Below are positions 27,490-36,646 of a DNA stretch of 64,000 nt, one piece after another (within the stretch, counting starts at the first letter, position 1; every line of letters starts with the position of its first letter). The notes beneath the pieces were generated by a model that did no database searches, was not told the DNA's origin, and worked only from the letters and a program-made list of their open reading frames with translations. Location of the stretch: positions 1 through 64,000 of the forward strand of contig NZ_UAUL01000012.1 in assembly GCF_900456775.1 (NCBI RefSeq). The letters run 5' to 3'. This DNA comes from Sarcina ventriculi. Its GTDB lineage: Bacteria; Bacillota; Clostridia; Clostridiales; Clostridiaceae. The position numbers and the translations under genes were made by a program.

Positions 27490-27566
27490 TGGTGCGGCGG
27501 AGAGGATTCGAACCCCCGACCAATCGGTTCGTAGCCGACTACTCTATCCAGCTGAGCTACCACCGC
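27490..27566 (-). tRNA. tRNA-Arg (ACG)
   Basis: A 77-nt cloverleaf on the minus strand: acceptor GCGGTGG pairs with CCGCCGC, anticodon loop CTACGAA gives anticodon ACG, whose A34 is the TadA substrate, the T arm is GGGGGTTCGAATCC, and CCA is encoded (complement at 27490-27492). A TATAAT box lies on the minus strand at about 27575-27580, just upstream. Confidence 0.96.
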
Positions 27567-27716
27567 ATATCAATATTATAATATCATAATTATTAAAATA
27601 AATCAATAAATACTGAGTTTTTAACAAAAAAAGTTAATTACATATATAGATAAAATATATTGTAAAACAACATTGTTCTACTTAAATTAAAACTATTTTA
27701 TTCCTAATAAAAATAT

Positions 27717-27753
27717 TTAAAATCAACATTGTCTAAAACAATATTGATTTTAA
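27717..27753 (-). terminator. Terminator downstream of pepT
   Basis: A long stem TTTAAAATCAA-ATTGT / ACAAT-TTGATTTTAAA (17 bp, one mismatch) with a 5-nt loop is followed on the minus strand by TATTTTTATT, about 85 nt beyond the pepT stop. Confidence 0.65.
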
Positions 27754-27835
27754 ATAAAAATACAAAATATCTATTTAATATAATATTACTTTTTACACCT
27801 AAAATAAAATTATTTTAATAAAACATTATTTTTAG

Positions 27836-29056
27836 TTATAGATTATTATTCTCTTTTACTATATTTAAAATTACATCTACTGCTTTCCTCATAGATTCTA
27901 CAGGTATATATTCATATTTTCCATGAAAATTTTCTCCTCCTGTAAATATATTAGGAGTTGGAAGACCCATAAAAGATAATCTTGCTCCATCTGTGCCACC
28001 TCTTATAGGTTTCACAAGTGGAGTTACATTAGCACTTTCCATAGCTTTTTTAGCCATATCCACAATATACATTACAGGTTCAACCTTTTCTTTCATGTTT
28101 TTATAGCTATCTTTTATTTCAACGGTTACACGATTTTCTCCATATTTTTTATTTAATTCTTTTTCTATTTCTACAAATCTTTCTTTTCTGCTTTCATAAG
28201 TATCTTCAAAGAAATCTCTAATTATAAATACTAATTTTGTTTCTTCAACTTCACCACTCATTGATATAAGATGTGAAAAGCCCTCATATTTTTCTGTTTT
28301 TTCAGGTACTTCATCTAAAGGAAGTTTGGAAATAAACTCATGCGCTAACATCATTGAATTAACCATCTTTCCTTTTGCATAACCAGGATGTACATTAGTT
28401 CCTTTTATTAAAACAGTAGCAGTTGCTGCATTAAAATTTTCATACTCTAATTCTCCAATATGTCCACCATCTAATGTATAAGCAAAATCTGCTCCAAAAC
28501 CTTCTACATCAAAATGGTCAGCCCCTTCTCCAATCTCTTCATCTGGTGTAAATGCTATTTTTATATCACCATGCTTTATTTCTGGATGATTAATTAAATA
28601 TTCTACCGCTGTCATAATTTCAGAAACCCCAGCTTTATCGTCAGCTCCTAAAAGCGTTGTTCCATCAGTTGTTATTAAAGTTTGACCTATATATCCTTTA
28701 AGTTCTGGCGAAAACTCCGGTGATAAAATAACACTATCATTTAACTTTATATCTTTCCCATCATAATTTTCCACTATTTTAGGGTTAACATATTTACCAT
28801 CCATATCTGGAGCTGTATCCATATGTGCTATAAAACCTATTGTAGGAACCTTTTTGTCTAAGTTCCCCTCTAATGTAGCATAAATATATCCATCATTACT
28901 TATCTTAACATCTGATAATCCTAAATTTTTTAATTCACTAGCTAATACTTTTCCAAATTCTAATTGACCTTTAGTGCTTGGAGTAACCTTAGTTGTTTCA
29001 TCAGATTTAGTATCTATTTTTATATATTCTAAAAATCTTTCCTCAACTTTTTTCAT
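27836..29056 (-). CDS. pepT: Peptidase T (tripeptide aminopeptidase)
   Basis: M20 family dizinc aminotripeptidase that trims N-terminal residues from tripeptides in the cytoplasm. The 406-aa protein has the first metal motif GFIAHMDTAPDMDGK (His and catalytic Asp, about residues 76-82), the bridging-Asp block LLGADDKAGVSEIM, the catalytic Glu pair TPDEEIGEGADHF, the second-domain dimerisation region, and RGGTDGARLSFMGLPTPNIFTGGENFHG at the C-terminal metal site (quoted in part as GGTDGARLSFMGLPTPNIFT). The length is normal for PepT. A single gene with AAGGTGG upstream. Confidence 0.96.
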   Translation of the reverse strand: MKKVEERFLEYIKIDTKSDETTKVTPSTKGQLEFGKVLASELKNLGLSDVKISNDGYIYATLEGNLDKKVPTIGFIAHMDTAPDMDGKYVNPKIVENYDGKDIKLNDSVILSPEFSPELKGYIGQTLITTDGTTLLGADDKAGVSEIMTAVEYLINHPEIKHGDIKIAFTPDEEIGEGADHFDVEGFGADFAYTLDGGHIGELEYENFNAATATVLIKGTNVHPGYAKGKMVNSMMLAHEFISKLPLDEVPEKTEKYEGFSHLISMSGEVEETKLVFIIRDFFEDTYESRKERFVEIEKELNKKYGENRVTVEIKDSYKNMKEKVEPVMYIVDMAKKAMESANVTPLVKPIRGGTDGARLSFMGLPTPNIFTGGENFHGKYEYIPVESMRKAVDVILNIVKENNNL

Positions 29057-29212
29057 AAAAACACCACCTTAAATTCTTAAATTTAATTTGTCATTAATTG
29101 CATAAACTTATTATACATTACTAATGATTATTTTAAAACTAAACTTATTGTTTAAACAGTTATTTTTTGGAAATAATTTAAAATAATTATTAATAAAAGG
29201 AGATTTGTTTTT

Positions 29213-30373
29213 ATGAATAAAAATAAAAAAATAAAAACTTATATATTAATAAGTATAAATCTTACAATTTTATATTTACTAGTGTGTTTTTTATTTTATA
29301 AAAATAACTTAAATAAGTTTAAGGAATACATAAATTCTGAAAATTATATAGAAGCTAATAATATTTTAACTAATAAACATTTAAACTTAATAAATACTTT
29401 AAAATTAAAAAATACATGCAATGACATATTAAATGAACATTTAGATCAGTTAAACAATAATTATTTATCAAACAACATATCTCAAGAAAGTTTACTTTTA
29501 AAATTAACAACATTAGAAAATCTTAACTTAAACACAACTCAAACTACAACAATAAAAAAAAATCTTCCTTTAATTTCTTCATCAAACGAAGCATATTCAA
29601 AGGCAGTATCTTTATTTAATGATAAAAATTATGAAGAATCTTTAAATTCTTTTAATGAAATAAGTTCTTTTTATCCTAATTATAGTGAAATTTTAGATTA
29701 TAAAAAACAATGTATAGATGTTTTAAAATCAGAAATTTTTAATAAAGTAAACAATCTAATAGAAAATAATGCGTTTTCTGAAGCTATAACCATCATAGAA
29801 GACTCTCTAAAAAAACTAGATTACAATATAGAACTGCTTAACAAATTAGAAGAAATAAAAAAACTTAGAATGAATTATCTAGAAGAATATAGTGAAGATA
29901 GCATAAACAGTAATGCAAATTCAGCCCAAGCAATGTCTTCCTTTTACAATAAATTAGACTCATCAACAATAAATACCTTCGATATAGATAGTAAAACAGA
30001 TAAATTAGTCTTTGTTAACATCAGTGAACAAAAAACCTATATATACACGGGAAATTCAAACAATTGGCAATTAGAAAAGGAATTTGTTTGTTCTACTGGA
30101 ATTGAAAATAAAGAAACACCAATTGGAATATTTGAAGTTCAAACTAGAGCACCTTGGTTTTTCGCATCTAAATATGGTCAAGGAGGTAAATATTATGTGC
30201 AATTTATGGGAAACTATTTATTTCATTCTATCCCATTTGCAGAAGACCAAGAAACTATTTTAGATGAAACATTAGGAGAACCAGCTTCACATGGTTGTAT
30301 AAGACTTGATACCGAGGATGCTAAATGGCTATATGATAATGTTTTAGATGGAAGCAAAATAATAATCTATTAA
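29213..30373 (+). CDS. L,D-transpeptidase (YkuD) with N-terminal anchor and TPR-like region
   Basis: A 386-aa cell-wall enzyme. It has an N-terminal membrane anchor (about residues 8-28), a helical repeat-like region (about 30-225, including SEAYSKAVSLFNDKNYEESLNSF-type tetratricopeptide patterns), and a C-terminal YkuD domain (about 255-386) beginning DKLVFVNISEQKTYIY. The catalytic motif SHGCIRL (Cys near residue 361) is intact, along with the upstream LFHSIPF His. L,D-transpeptidases form 3-3 cross-links or attach proteins in peptidoglycan. AAAGGAG lies before the ATG. Regulated alone; terminator at 30401-30429. Confidence 0.92.
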   Translation: MNKNKKIKTYILISINLTILYLLVCFLFYKNNLNKFKEYINSENYIEANNILTNKHLNLINTLKLKNTCNDILNEHLDQLNNNYLSNNISQESLLLKLTTLENLNLNTTQTTTIKKNLPLISSSNEAYSKAVSLFNDKNYEESLNSFNEISSFYPNYSEILDYKKQCIDVLKSEIFNKVNNLIENNAFSEAITIIEDSLKKLDYNIELLNKLEEIKKLRMNYLEEYSEDSINSNANSAQAMSSFYNKLDSSTINTFDIDSKTDKLVFVNISEQKTYIYTGNSNNWQLEKEFVCSTGIENKETPIGIFEVQTRAPWFFASKYGQGGKYYVQFMGNYLFHSIPFAEDQETILDETLGEPASHGCIRLDTEDAKWLYDNVLDGSKIIIY

Positions 30374-30400
30374 TTTTAAATTACTACAAATAAATTTTAA

Positions 30401-30429
30401 AAGGTATTATTAAGTTTTAATAATACCTT
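30401..30429. terminator. Bidirectional terminator between the L,D-transpeptidase gene and etfA
   Basis: A stem AAGGTATTATTA / TAATAATACCTT is followed by TTTTTCC on the plus strand and preceded by AAAA on the plus strand, giving TTTTAAAATTT on the minus. It serves the convergent genes ending at 30373 (+) and 30456 (-). Confidence 0.8.
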
Positions 30430-30455
30430 TTTTCCACTCAATCTATATACTTTAA

Positions 30456-31463
30456 TTATTTTCCTTCTTTTATAGCATTAACTTCTGCTATCATTTGAGG
30501 AATAACTTTAACTATATCTCCAACTATTCCATAGTCCGCAATCTTCATAATAGGTGCTGACTCATCTTTATTTACAGCTATAATTAAATCTGAATCCTGC
30601 ATACCAGCAACATGTTGTATTGCTCCTGATATACCACAAGCTATATATATATTAGGTCTTACTGTTTTACCAGTTTGTCCAACTTGATACGCCTTATCTA
30701 ACCATCCTTTATCTACTGCAGCTCTTGATGCTGCAACTACTCCGCCTAATGCTTCAGCAAGTTCATAAAGTAATTTGAAATTTTCTTGTGAACCCATTCC
30801 TCTTCCACCAGCTACTATAAAATTAGCTTCAGAAATATCAACTATTTCTTTATTTTCCTTAACAATTTCTAAAACTTTAGTTCTTATATCCTCAGAAGAT
30901 AAATTAACTTGAATCTCTTCAACTCCGCCTTCTTTTTCCTCTTCTTCAAGCTTTTCAAAAACACCTGGTCTTACTGTTGCCATTTGCGGTCTATGATCAG
31001 GACAAACTATTGTAGCCATTAAATTTCCACCAAAAGCAGGTCTTGTGGCAAGTAAATTTCCATTTGTAATATCTACATCTAAAGAAGTACAGTCAGCTGT
31101 AAGTCCAGTTTCTAATCTTGCAGCAACTCTAGGTCCTAAATCTCTTCCTATAAATGTTGCTCCTATAAATAATATTCCTGGTTTTCTTTTATTTACTAAA
31201 TCACAAATAACTTTAGTATATCCATCTGTTGTATAATGCTCTAACTCTTTATTGTCAACAACTAAAACTTCATCAGCACCATGATTTCTTAAACCTTTGC
31301 CCAAATCCTTTATTCCACTGCCCAGTAATAATGCTGTTAATTTAATACCTAACTTATCAGCAATTTTTCTTCCTTCTCCTAATAATTCTAGAGAAACTTT
31401 TTCTAAGTGACCTTCCCTTTGCTCTGCAAACACCCATACTCCATTGTAATCTGCTATATTCAT
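30456..31463 (-). CDS. etfA: Electron transfer flavoprotein, alpha subunit
   Basis: FAD-carrying subunit of the electron-transferring flavoprotein that, with Bcd, couples crotonyl-CoA reduction to ferredoxin reduction by electron bifurcation in clostridia. The 335-aa protein has the N-terminal nucleotide-type fold and the conserved C-terminal FAD domain (GGRGMGSQENFKLLYELAEAL, from about residue 219; then SRAAVDKGWLD, VGQTGKTVRPNIYIACGISG, quoted in part as GQTGKTVRPNIYIACGISG). Last gene of the butyryl-CoA operon, directly after etfB (gap 19 nt). Confidence 0.96.
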   Translation of the reverse strand: MNIADYNGVWVFAEQREGHLEKVSLELLGEGRKIADKLGIKLTALLLGSGIKDLGKGLRNHGADEVLVVDNKELEHYTTDGYTKVICDLVNKRKPGILFIGATFIGRDLGPRVAARLETGLTADCTSLDVDITNGNLLATRPAFGGNLMATIVCPDHRPQMATVRPGVFEKLEEEEKEGGVEEIQVNLSSEDIRTKVLEIVKENKEIVDISEANFIVAGGRGMGSQENFKLLYELAEALGGVVAASRAAVDKGWLDKAYQVGQTGKTVRPNIYIACGISGAIQHVAGMQDSDLIIAVNKDESAPIMKIADYGIVGDIVKVIPQMIAEVNAIKEGK

Positions 31464-31482
31464 TACTTTTCTCCTCCTAATC

Positions 31483-32262
31483 TTAGATGTAATGTTTTTC
31501 TTTTAATTTGCCAAATACATAACTTACTGCTTCCTGTGCTGGCTTATTAACTATTTCTCCAACCCCTTTAGCTTCTTTAGTCATTGATTTTTTAACCTTT
31601 GTTGGAGATCCTTTAAGTCCCAATTCTGCCTTATCAACATCTATATCATCAGCTGTCCATATAGTTACTTCTTTATCTACCTTTCCAAATATATTTCTAA
31701 CATTCATATATCTTGGCTCATTTAATTCTTTTATAGCAGTCAAAAGAACTGGTTGCTTAACTTCTAATAATTCATATCCATTTTCTAAAGCTCTGTTTAT
31801 TATTAAACTATCATCCTTTACTTCAATACCTTGAACATAAGTTACTTGTGGTATATTTAAATGCTCAGCTATTTCTGGACCAACTTGAGCTGTATCTCCA
31901 TCAATCGCTTGTCTACCAGCAAATATTATGTCATAATTTAATTTTCTTATAGCTCCAGCTAAAGTTTTTGATGTTGCTAAAGTATCAGATCCTGCAAATG
32001 CTCTATCAGATATTAAAATGGCTTCATCCGCTCCCATACATAATGCTTCTCTTAAGGCATTTTGTGCTTGAAGAGGTCCCATACTAACTACTGTTATATG
32101 AGCTCCATGCCTATCCTTTATTTCAAGTGCTGCTTCTAAAGCATGCTTGTCTTCTGGATTTATAATTGATGGAACACCATCTCTTATAAGTGTTCCTGTT
32201 TTTGGATCTATTTTAACTGCTGTGGTGTCTGGTACTTGTTTTAAACAAACTACTATATTCAT
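31483..32262 (-). CDS. etfB: Electron transfer flavoprotein, beta subunit
   Basis: Second subunit of EtfAB, carrying the bifurcating FAD in the clostridial complex. The 259-aa protein starts NIVVCLKQVPDTTAVKID, has NPEDKHALEAALEIKD, the VSMGP and LCMGADEAILISDRAFAGSDT blocks (about residues 56-92) and AGRQAIDGDTAQVGPEIAE. These fit the Bcd-linked EtfB family. It lies between bcd and etfA with about 19-nt spacings and GGAGGA ribosome binding sites, so subunits are made together. Confidence 0.96.
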   Translation of the reverse strand: MNIVVCLKQVPDTTAVKIDPKTGTLIRDGVPSIINPEDKHALEAALEIKDRHGAHITVVSMGPLQAQNALREALCMGADEAILISDRAFAGSDTLATSKTLAGAIRKLNYDIIFAGRQAIDGDTAQVGPEIAEHLNIPQVTYVQGIEVKDDSLIINRALENGYELLEVKQPVLLTAIKELNEPRYMNVRNIFGKVDKEVTIWTADDIDVDKAELGLKGSPTKVKKSMTKEAKGVGEIVNKPAQEAVSYVFGKLKEKHYI

Positions 32263-32281
32263 ATCTAATGTCCTCCTTAAA

Positions 32282-33421
32282 TTATCTTAAAAGACTTCCT
32301 GCAATAACCATTTTTTGAACTTCTGAAGTTCCTTCATATATTTCTGTTATCTTAGCATCTCTCATCATTCTTTCTACTGGGTATTCTTTAGTATATCCAT
32401 ATCCACCAAATAATTGAACAGCCTTAGTTGTTACTTCCATAGCAACTTCAGCAGCAAATAATTTTGCTCTTGCAGCATCTACTGTATATGATTTTCCTGC
32501 ATCTTTTAAACATGCAGCTTTATACACTAAAAACCTTGCTGCTTCTATTTTAGTGCTCATTTCAGCTACCATCCATTGTAAACCTTGGAATGCAGATAAC
32601 GATCTTCCGAATTGTTTTCTTTCTTTTAAATAAGTTATCGCTTCATCTAAAGCACCTTCAGCTATTCCTAAAGCTTGTGCAGCTATTCCGATTCTACCGC
32701 CATCTAAAGTTTTCATAGCTACTTTAAATCCTTGACCTTCTTTTCCAATTAAATTTTCTTTTGGAACGACACAATTTTCAAATATAAGTTCAGTTGTTGA
32801 TGAAGCTCTTATCCCCATTTTATTTTCAACTTTACCTATTGAAAATCCTGAAAAGCCTTTTTCAACTATAAATGCTGATATTCCTTTTGTTCCTTTGCTC
32901 TTATCTGTCATAGCAAATATTATAAAAGTTTCAGCAACTCCACCATTTGTTATGAATATCTTACTTCCGTTTAAAATATAGTTATCCCCTTCTAATCTAG
33001 CTGTAGTTTGTTGACCTGCTGCATCTGTACCAGCCCCTGGTTCTGTTAAACCAAATGCCCCAATTTTTCTACCTGAAGCTAAGTCTGGTAAATATTTATT
33101 TTTTTGCTCTGGTGTACAAAATTCATTTATAACTGATGCACATAGAGAAGTATGCGCTGATAACACAACTCCTGTTGTTGCACAAACTTTCGATAATTCT
33201 TCAACACATAAAATATATGATAATACATCTCCACCAGCTCCTTCATACTCTGGTGAAAAAGGAATTCCCATTACTCCAAGCTCAGCCATTTTCTTTACTG
33301 TTTCCATAGGAAATCTTTCTGTTTCATCTATTTCAGCTGCTAATGGTTTAACTTCATTTACAGCAAATTCTTTAATCATTTGTCTAACTAGTTCTTGTTC
33401 CCTTGTTAATTCAAAATTCAT
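32282..33421 (-). CDS. bcd: Butyryl-CoA dehydrogenase (acyl-CoA dehydrogenase)
   Basis: FAD enzyme reducing crotonyl-CoA to butyryl-CoA in complex with EtfAB. The 379-aa protein has the FGLTEPGAGTDA signature (about residues 127-138), the KIFITNGG FAD-binding block, a DGGRIGIAAQALGIAEGALDEA helix (quoted in part as GGRIGIAAQALGIAEG), GGYGYTKEYPVERMMRDAK and the catalytic Glu in ITEIYEGTSEVQ (near residue 366). It lies between crt and etfB in a single operon. The short-chain role follows from that context. Confidence 0.96.
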   Translation of the reverse strand: MNFELTREQELVRQMIKEFAVNEVKPLAAEIDETERFPMETVKKMAELGVMGIPFSPEYEGAGGDVLSYILCVEELSKVCATTGVVLSAHTSLCASVINEFCTPEQKNKYLPDLASGRKIGAFGLTEPGAGTDAAGQQTTARLEGDNYILNGSKIFITNGGVAETFIIFAMTDKSKGTKGISAFIVEKGFSGFSIGKVENKMGIRASSTTELIFENCVVPKENLIGKEGQGFKVAMKTLDGGRIGIAAQALGIAEGALDEAITYLKERKQFGRSLSAFQGLQWMVAEMSTKIEAARFLVYKAACLKDAGKSYTVDAARAKLFAAEVAMEVTTKAVQLFGGYGYTKEYPVERMMRDAKITEIYEGTSEVQKMVIAGSLLR

Positions 33422-33450
33422 TTGAATCTCCCTCCCAATATTTTATAACA

Positions 33451-34233
33451 TTATTTATTTTGAAAATTCTTTTCTCTTCTTTCTATAAAGGCAGTCATTC
33501 CTTCCTTTTGATCTTTAGTTGAGAAACATTTTCCAAAATCATAAGCTTCTATATCAATAGCATCATCTATATTAACTTGCATTCCTCTATTTATGGAATC
33601 TTTACATAATTTAACAGCTATTGGTGCATTTTGTGCTATTTTTTTTGCCATAGCCTTAGCTTCTTCTAAAAGCACTTCTGGTTCAACAACTTTATTTACT
33701 AATCCAATTTTTAAAGCTTCATCAGCCTTTATTATATCGCAAGTATAAATAAGTTCCTTTGCCTTTCCAATTCCAACAATTCTAGGAAGCCTTTGAGTTC
33801 CGCCAAAACCTGGAGTTATTCCAAGACCTACCTCAGGTTGACCAAATTTTGACTTTGTAGATGCAATTCTTATATCACAAGCCATTGCAAGTTCACATCC
33901 ACCACCTAAAGCAAATCCATTCACAGCTGCTATCACAGGTTTATCTAATTTTTCAATTCTTCTAAATATTCTATTTCCTAATAAACCAAATTCTCTTCCT
34001 TGTTCTTCATTTAAATCTTTCATTTCTGAGATATCTGCTCCTGCAACAAAAGCTTTTTCCCCAGCACCTGTTAATACAACAGCATATATTTCACTATCTT
34101 TTTCTAAAACTTCTATAACCTTATCTAACTCTTTTAATGTTTCAGAGTTTAAAGAATTTAAAGCTTTAGGTCTATTCATCGTAATAACAGCTATATTACT
34201 ATCCTTTTCTAAAAGGACGTTTTTTAACTCCAT
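33451..34233 (-). CDS. crt: 3-hydroxybutyryl-CoA dehydratase (crotonase)
   Basis: Enoyl-CoA hydratase/isomerase family enzyme that dehydrates 3-hydroxybutyryl-CoA to crotonyl-CoA. The 260-aa protein has FVAGADISEM (oxyanion hole), the catalytic Glu region NGFALGGGCELAMACDIRIAS (two Glu: one near 113 and the next in KFGQPEVGLGITPGFGGTQRL, quoted in part as FGQPEVGLGITPGFGGTQRL). It lies 30 nt upstream of bcd. A hairpin separates it from thl. Confidence 0.95.
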   Translation of the reverse strand: MELKNVLLEKDSNIAVITMNRPKALNSLNSETLKELDKVIEVLEKDSEIYAVVLTGAGEKAFVAGADISEMKDLNEEQGREFGLLGNRIFRRIEKLDKPVIAAVNGFALGGGCELAMACDIRIASTKSKFGQPEVGLGITPGFGGTQRLPRIVGIGKAKELIYTCDIIKADEALKIGLVNKVVEPEVLLEEAKAMAKKIAQNAPIAVKLCKDSINRGMQVNIDDAIDIEAYDFGKCFSTKDQKEGMTAFIERREKNFQNK

Positions 34234-34255
34234 GCCACATTCTCCTTTTCAATAC

Positions 34256-34286
34256 GCCTAGTCTCTCTAAAATCTAGTGACTAGGC
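34256..34286 (-). other. Intercistronic hairpin between thl and crt
   Basis: A perfect 8-bp stem GCCTAGTC / GACTAGGC encloses a 15-nt loop in the 103-nt gap. On the minus strand it is followed by GTATTGAAAAGG rather than a T run, so it is not a standard terminator. It may be a processing or stability element setting crt-bcd-etf levels apart from thl; this is inference. Confidence 0.55.
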
Positions 34287-34336
34287 TTTTTGAATTTATT
34301 TAACTTTATTATAATTTATAAACTACAATGGGTAAA

Positions 34337-35548
34337 TTATTTTACTAATTTAACAGTTACTGCAACTCCCATTCCTCCACCTATACAAAGTGAAGCAAGT
34401 CCATTTTCAACATTTCTCTTTTTCATTTCATGAACTAGCGTAGTTAATATTCTAGCACCTGATGCACCTAATGGATGTCCTAATGCAATAGCTCCACCAT
34501 TTACATTAACTCTATTATTAACCCACTCATCATCTATTTCTTCATATTGATTCTTTAATTCATTAATAACGCCCAAACTTTGAGCTGCAAATGCTTCATT
34601 TAATTCAACTAAATCCATATCTTTTAATTGAACATCACACCTTCTCATTGCGTCATTTATAGCAGCTACTGGGCCCATTCCCATAATTGATGGATCTACT
34701 CCACCTTGTCCTATGGATGTTATCTCAACTATCGGAGTTAATCCTTGTTCTTTAACAGCCTTTTCTGAAGCCACTAACACTATGGTTGCCCCATCATTTA
34801 TACCTGATGCATTACCAGCTGTTACCGTACCATCACTTTTAAAAGCTGGTCTTAATTTTGAAAGTTTTTCTAAATTTGTAGTTCTATTTGGATATTCATC
34901 AGTATCAAATACTACCGTTCCTTTTTTCCCTTTTATTTCTATAGGAACTATTTCATCTTTAAATCTACCAGAATCAACAGCTTCAATCGCTCTTACTTGA
35001 GATTTATAAGAAAATTCATCTTGCATTTCTCTTGTTAATCCATACTTTTTTGCAACGTTCTCAGCAGTTATCCCCATATGATAATTATTAAATACATCAG
35101 TTAATCCATCTGATAATAAAGTGTCTTTTAATTTTAAATCTCCCATTTTATTACCTAATCTAGTTTTACCATCTACTGCAAAAGCCGCTTGAGACATAAC
35201 TTCAACACCACCTGCTAATACTACGTCTGCAAGTCCTGCCTTTATTGAAGTATACGCATTTATAACACTCTTCAATCCACTCCCACAAACCATACTAACT
35301 GTATATGCTGGAACTTCCACAGGAATCCCTCCAGCTATTGAAGCTTGTCTTGCTATATTTTGACCATGACCAGCTGACAAAACATTACCTATTGCAACTT
35401 CATCTATAGTTTTTACATCAACACCTGATTCATTTATAACATTTTTAATAACTTGTGCTGTTAAAGCTGCTGGTGCAACTGGTGCAAGTGTTCCTAAAAA
35501 TTTTCCTATTGGACTTCTTTTTGCTTGTACTATATACACTTTTGACAT
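34337..35548 (-). CDS. thl: Acetyl-CoA acetyltransferase (thiolase)
   Basis: Condenses two acetyl-CoA to acetoacetyl-CoA, the first step to butyrate. The protein (403 aa) has the acyl-accepting Cys in SMVCGSGLKSV (about residue 91), ELNEAFAAQSLGV, NVNGGAIALGHPLGASGARIL with the catalytic His and the second active-site Cys in LCIGGGMG. The ATG at 35548 is chosen because GGGGAG lies 8 nt before it; upstream in-frame codons precede that site. It has a possible promoter of its own at 35639 and a hairpin after it. Confidence 0.95.
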   Translation of the reverse strand: MSKVYIVQAKRSPIGKFLGTLAPVAPAALTAQVIKNVINESGVDVKTIDEVAIGNVLSAGHGQNIARQASIAGGIPVEVPAYTVSMVCGSGLKSVINAYTSIKAGLADVVLAGGVEVMSQAAFAVDGKTRLGNKMGDLKLKDTLLSDGLTDVFNNYHMGITAENVAKKYGLTREMQDEFSYKSQVRAIEAVDSGRFKDEIVPIEIKGKKGTVVFDTDEYPNRTTNLEKLSKLRPAFKSDGTVTAGNASGINDGATIVLVASEKAVKEQGLTPIVEITSIGQGGVDPSIMGMGPVAAINDAMRRCDVQLKDMDLVELNEAFAAQSLGVINELKNQYEEIDDEWVNNRVNVNGGAIALGHPLGASGARILTTLVHEMKKRNVENGLASLCIGGGMGVAVTVKLVK

Positions 35549-35638
35549 AATAAATCTCCCCACTTTTTTAAAATTTTCTATATATCATTTACCCCTAATA
35601 AGCTATGAAAATTATGTAAAATAAATGACAGCTTTTTC

Positions 35639-35678
35639 ATTATACCTATTCAGAAAGATAATGAAATCTAACTGAATA
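35639..35678 (-). promoter_or_regulatory. Candidate promoter and palindromic operator upstream of thl
   Basis: On the minus strand a perfect TATAAT (complement 35639-35644) lies about 90 nt before the thl ATG. Immediately upstream is a 13-bp imperfect palindrome (35647-35659 with 35666-35678: TATTCAG-AA-AGAT / ATCT-AA-CTGAATA) that covers the spacer and the -35 position. A regulator binding there would block transcription of thl-crt-bcd-etfBA. It does not match the Rex consensus TTGTTAA-N4-TTAACAA. Confidence 0.45.
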
Positions 35679-35717
35679 AGCACTCACAAATAATTATATA
35701 TTTAAACTAGCTTCAAA

Positions 35718-36566
35718 TTATGCATTATAATCGTAAAAACCTTTTCCTGATTTTCTACCAAGCCATCCAGCTCTAACATATTTTCTTAAAAGACTGTGTG
35801 CTCTATACTTTGTGTCACCTGTTTCGTTATATAACACATCCATAATTGCTAAACACACATCTAGCCCTATTAAATCGCCTAAAGCTAAAGGTCCCATTGG
35901 ATGATTAGCTCCTAATTTCATGGCAGTATCTATATCCTCCACAGATGCAACCCCTTCTGCAAATATTCCTACTGCTTCATTTATCATTGGAATTAATATT
36001 CTATTAACAACAAATCCAGGAGCCTCTGCAACTTCAACAGGCTCTTTTCCTATAGCAAATGATAATTCCTTAACTTTATCAAAAGTTTCTTGAGAGGTTG
36101 CCATACCTTTTATAACCTCAACTAATTTCATAATTGTAGCTGGATTAAAGAAATGCATTCCTATTACCCTATCAGGTCTATTTGTAACAGATGCTACTTC
36201 TGTTATTGATAAAGATGATGTATTTGAAGCTAAAATTGTTTCAACCTTGCATATTTTATCAAGTTGTGAAAATATATCTTTTTTTATCTCCATATTTTCA
36301 ACAGCAGCCTCTATAACCAAATCACAATCAGCTGCCAAATTTAAATCAGTAGTCCCTGTAATCTTTGATAAAACATTTTCTTTGAATTCTTCAGTTACCT
36401 TTCCTTTTGCAACTAATTTAGAAAGGTTTTTATTTATTGTTGCAATTCCTCTGTCTACAAATTCATCCTTTATATCTCTAACTATTACTTCATATCCCTT
36501 TTGTGCAAACGCTTGAACTATTCCAGAGCCCATTGTTCCAGCTCCAATTACAAAAATCTTTTCCAT
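35718..36566 (-). CDS. hbd: 3-hydroxybutyryl-CoA dehydrogenase
   Basis: NAD(P)H-dependent reduction of acetoacetyl-CoA to 3-hydroxybutyryl-CoA. The 282-aa protein has the dinucleotide motif [14 protein letters not shown] (about residues 7-20), [13 protein letters not shown], the catalytic His in [15 protein letters not shown] (about residue 138), [14 protein letters not shown] and [19 protein letters not shown]. It is the first gene of the butyryl-CoA cluster, 155 nt upstream of thl. AGGAGG lies upstream of the ATG. Confidence 0.96.
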   Translation of the reverse strand: MEKIFVIGAGTMGSGIVQAFAQKGYEVIVRDIKDEFVDRGIATINKNLSKLVAKGKVTEEFKENVLSKITGTTDLNLAADCDLVIEAAVENMEIKKDIFSQLDKICKVETILASNTSSLSITEVASVTNRPDRVIGMHFFNPATIMKLVEVIKGMATSQETFDKVKELSFAIGKEPVEVAEAPGFVVNRILIPMINEAVGIFAEGVASVEDIDTAMKLGANHPMGPLALGDLIGLDVCLAIMDVLYNETGDTKYRAHSLLRKYVRAGWLGRKSGKGFYDYNA

Positions 36567-36646
36567 TATATTTTATTCCTCCTAAAATACATTAAACTTT
36601 AATGTTACTATTATATATTAAACTATACTCATAATTATTTCTTTAA

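Noticed and set aside
34256-36646. Rex operator in the butyryl-CoA cluster
   Set aside because: No TTGTTAA-N4-TTAACAA-like match was found in the gaps before hbd, thl or crt.
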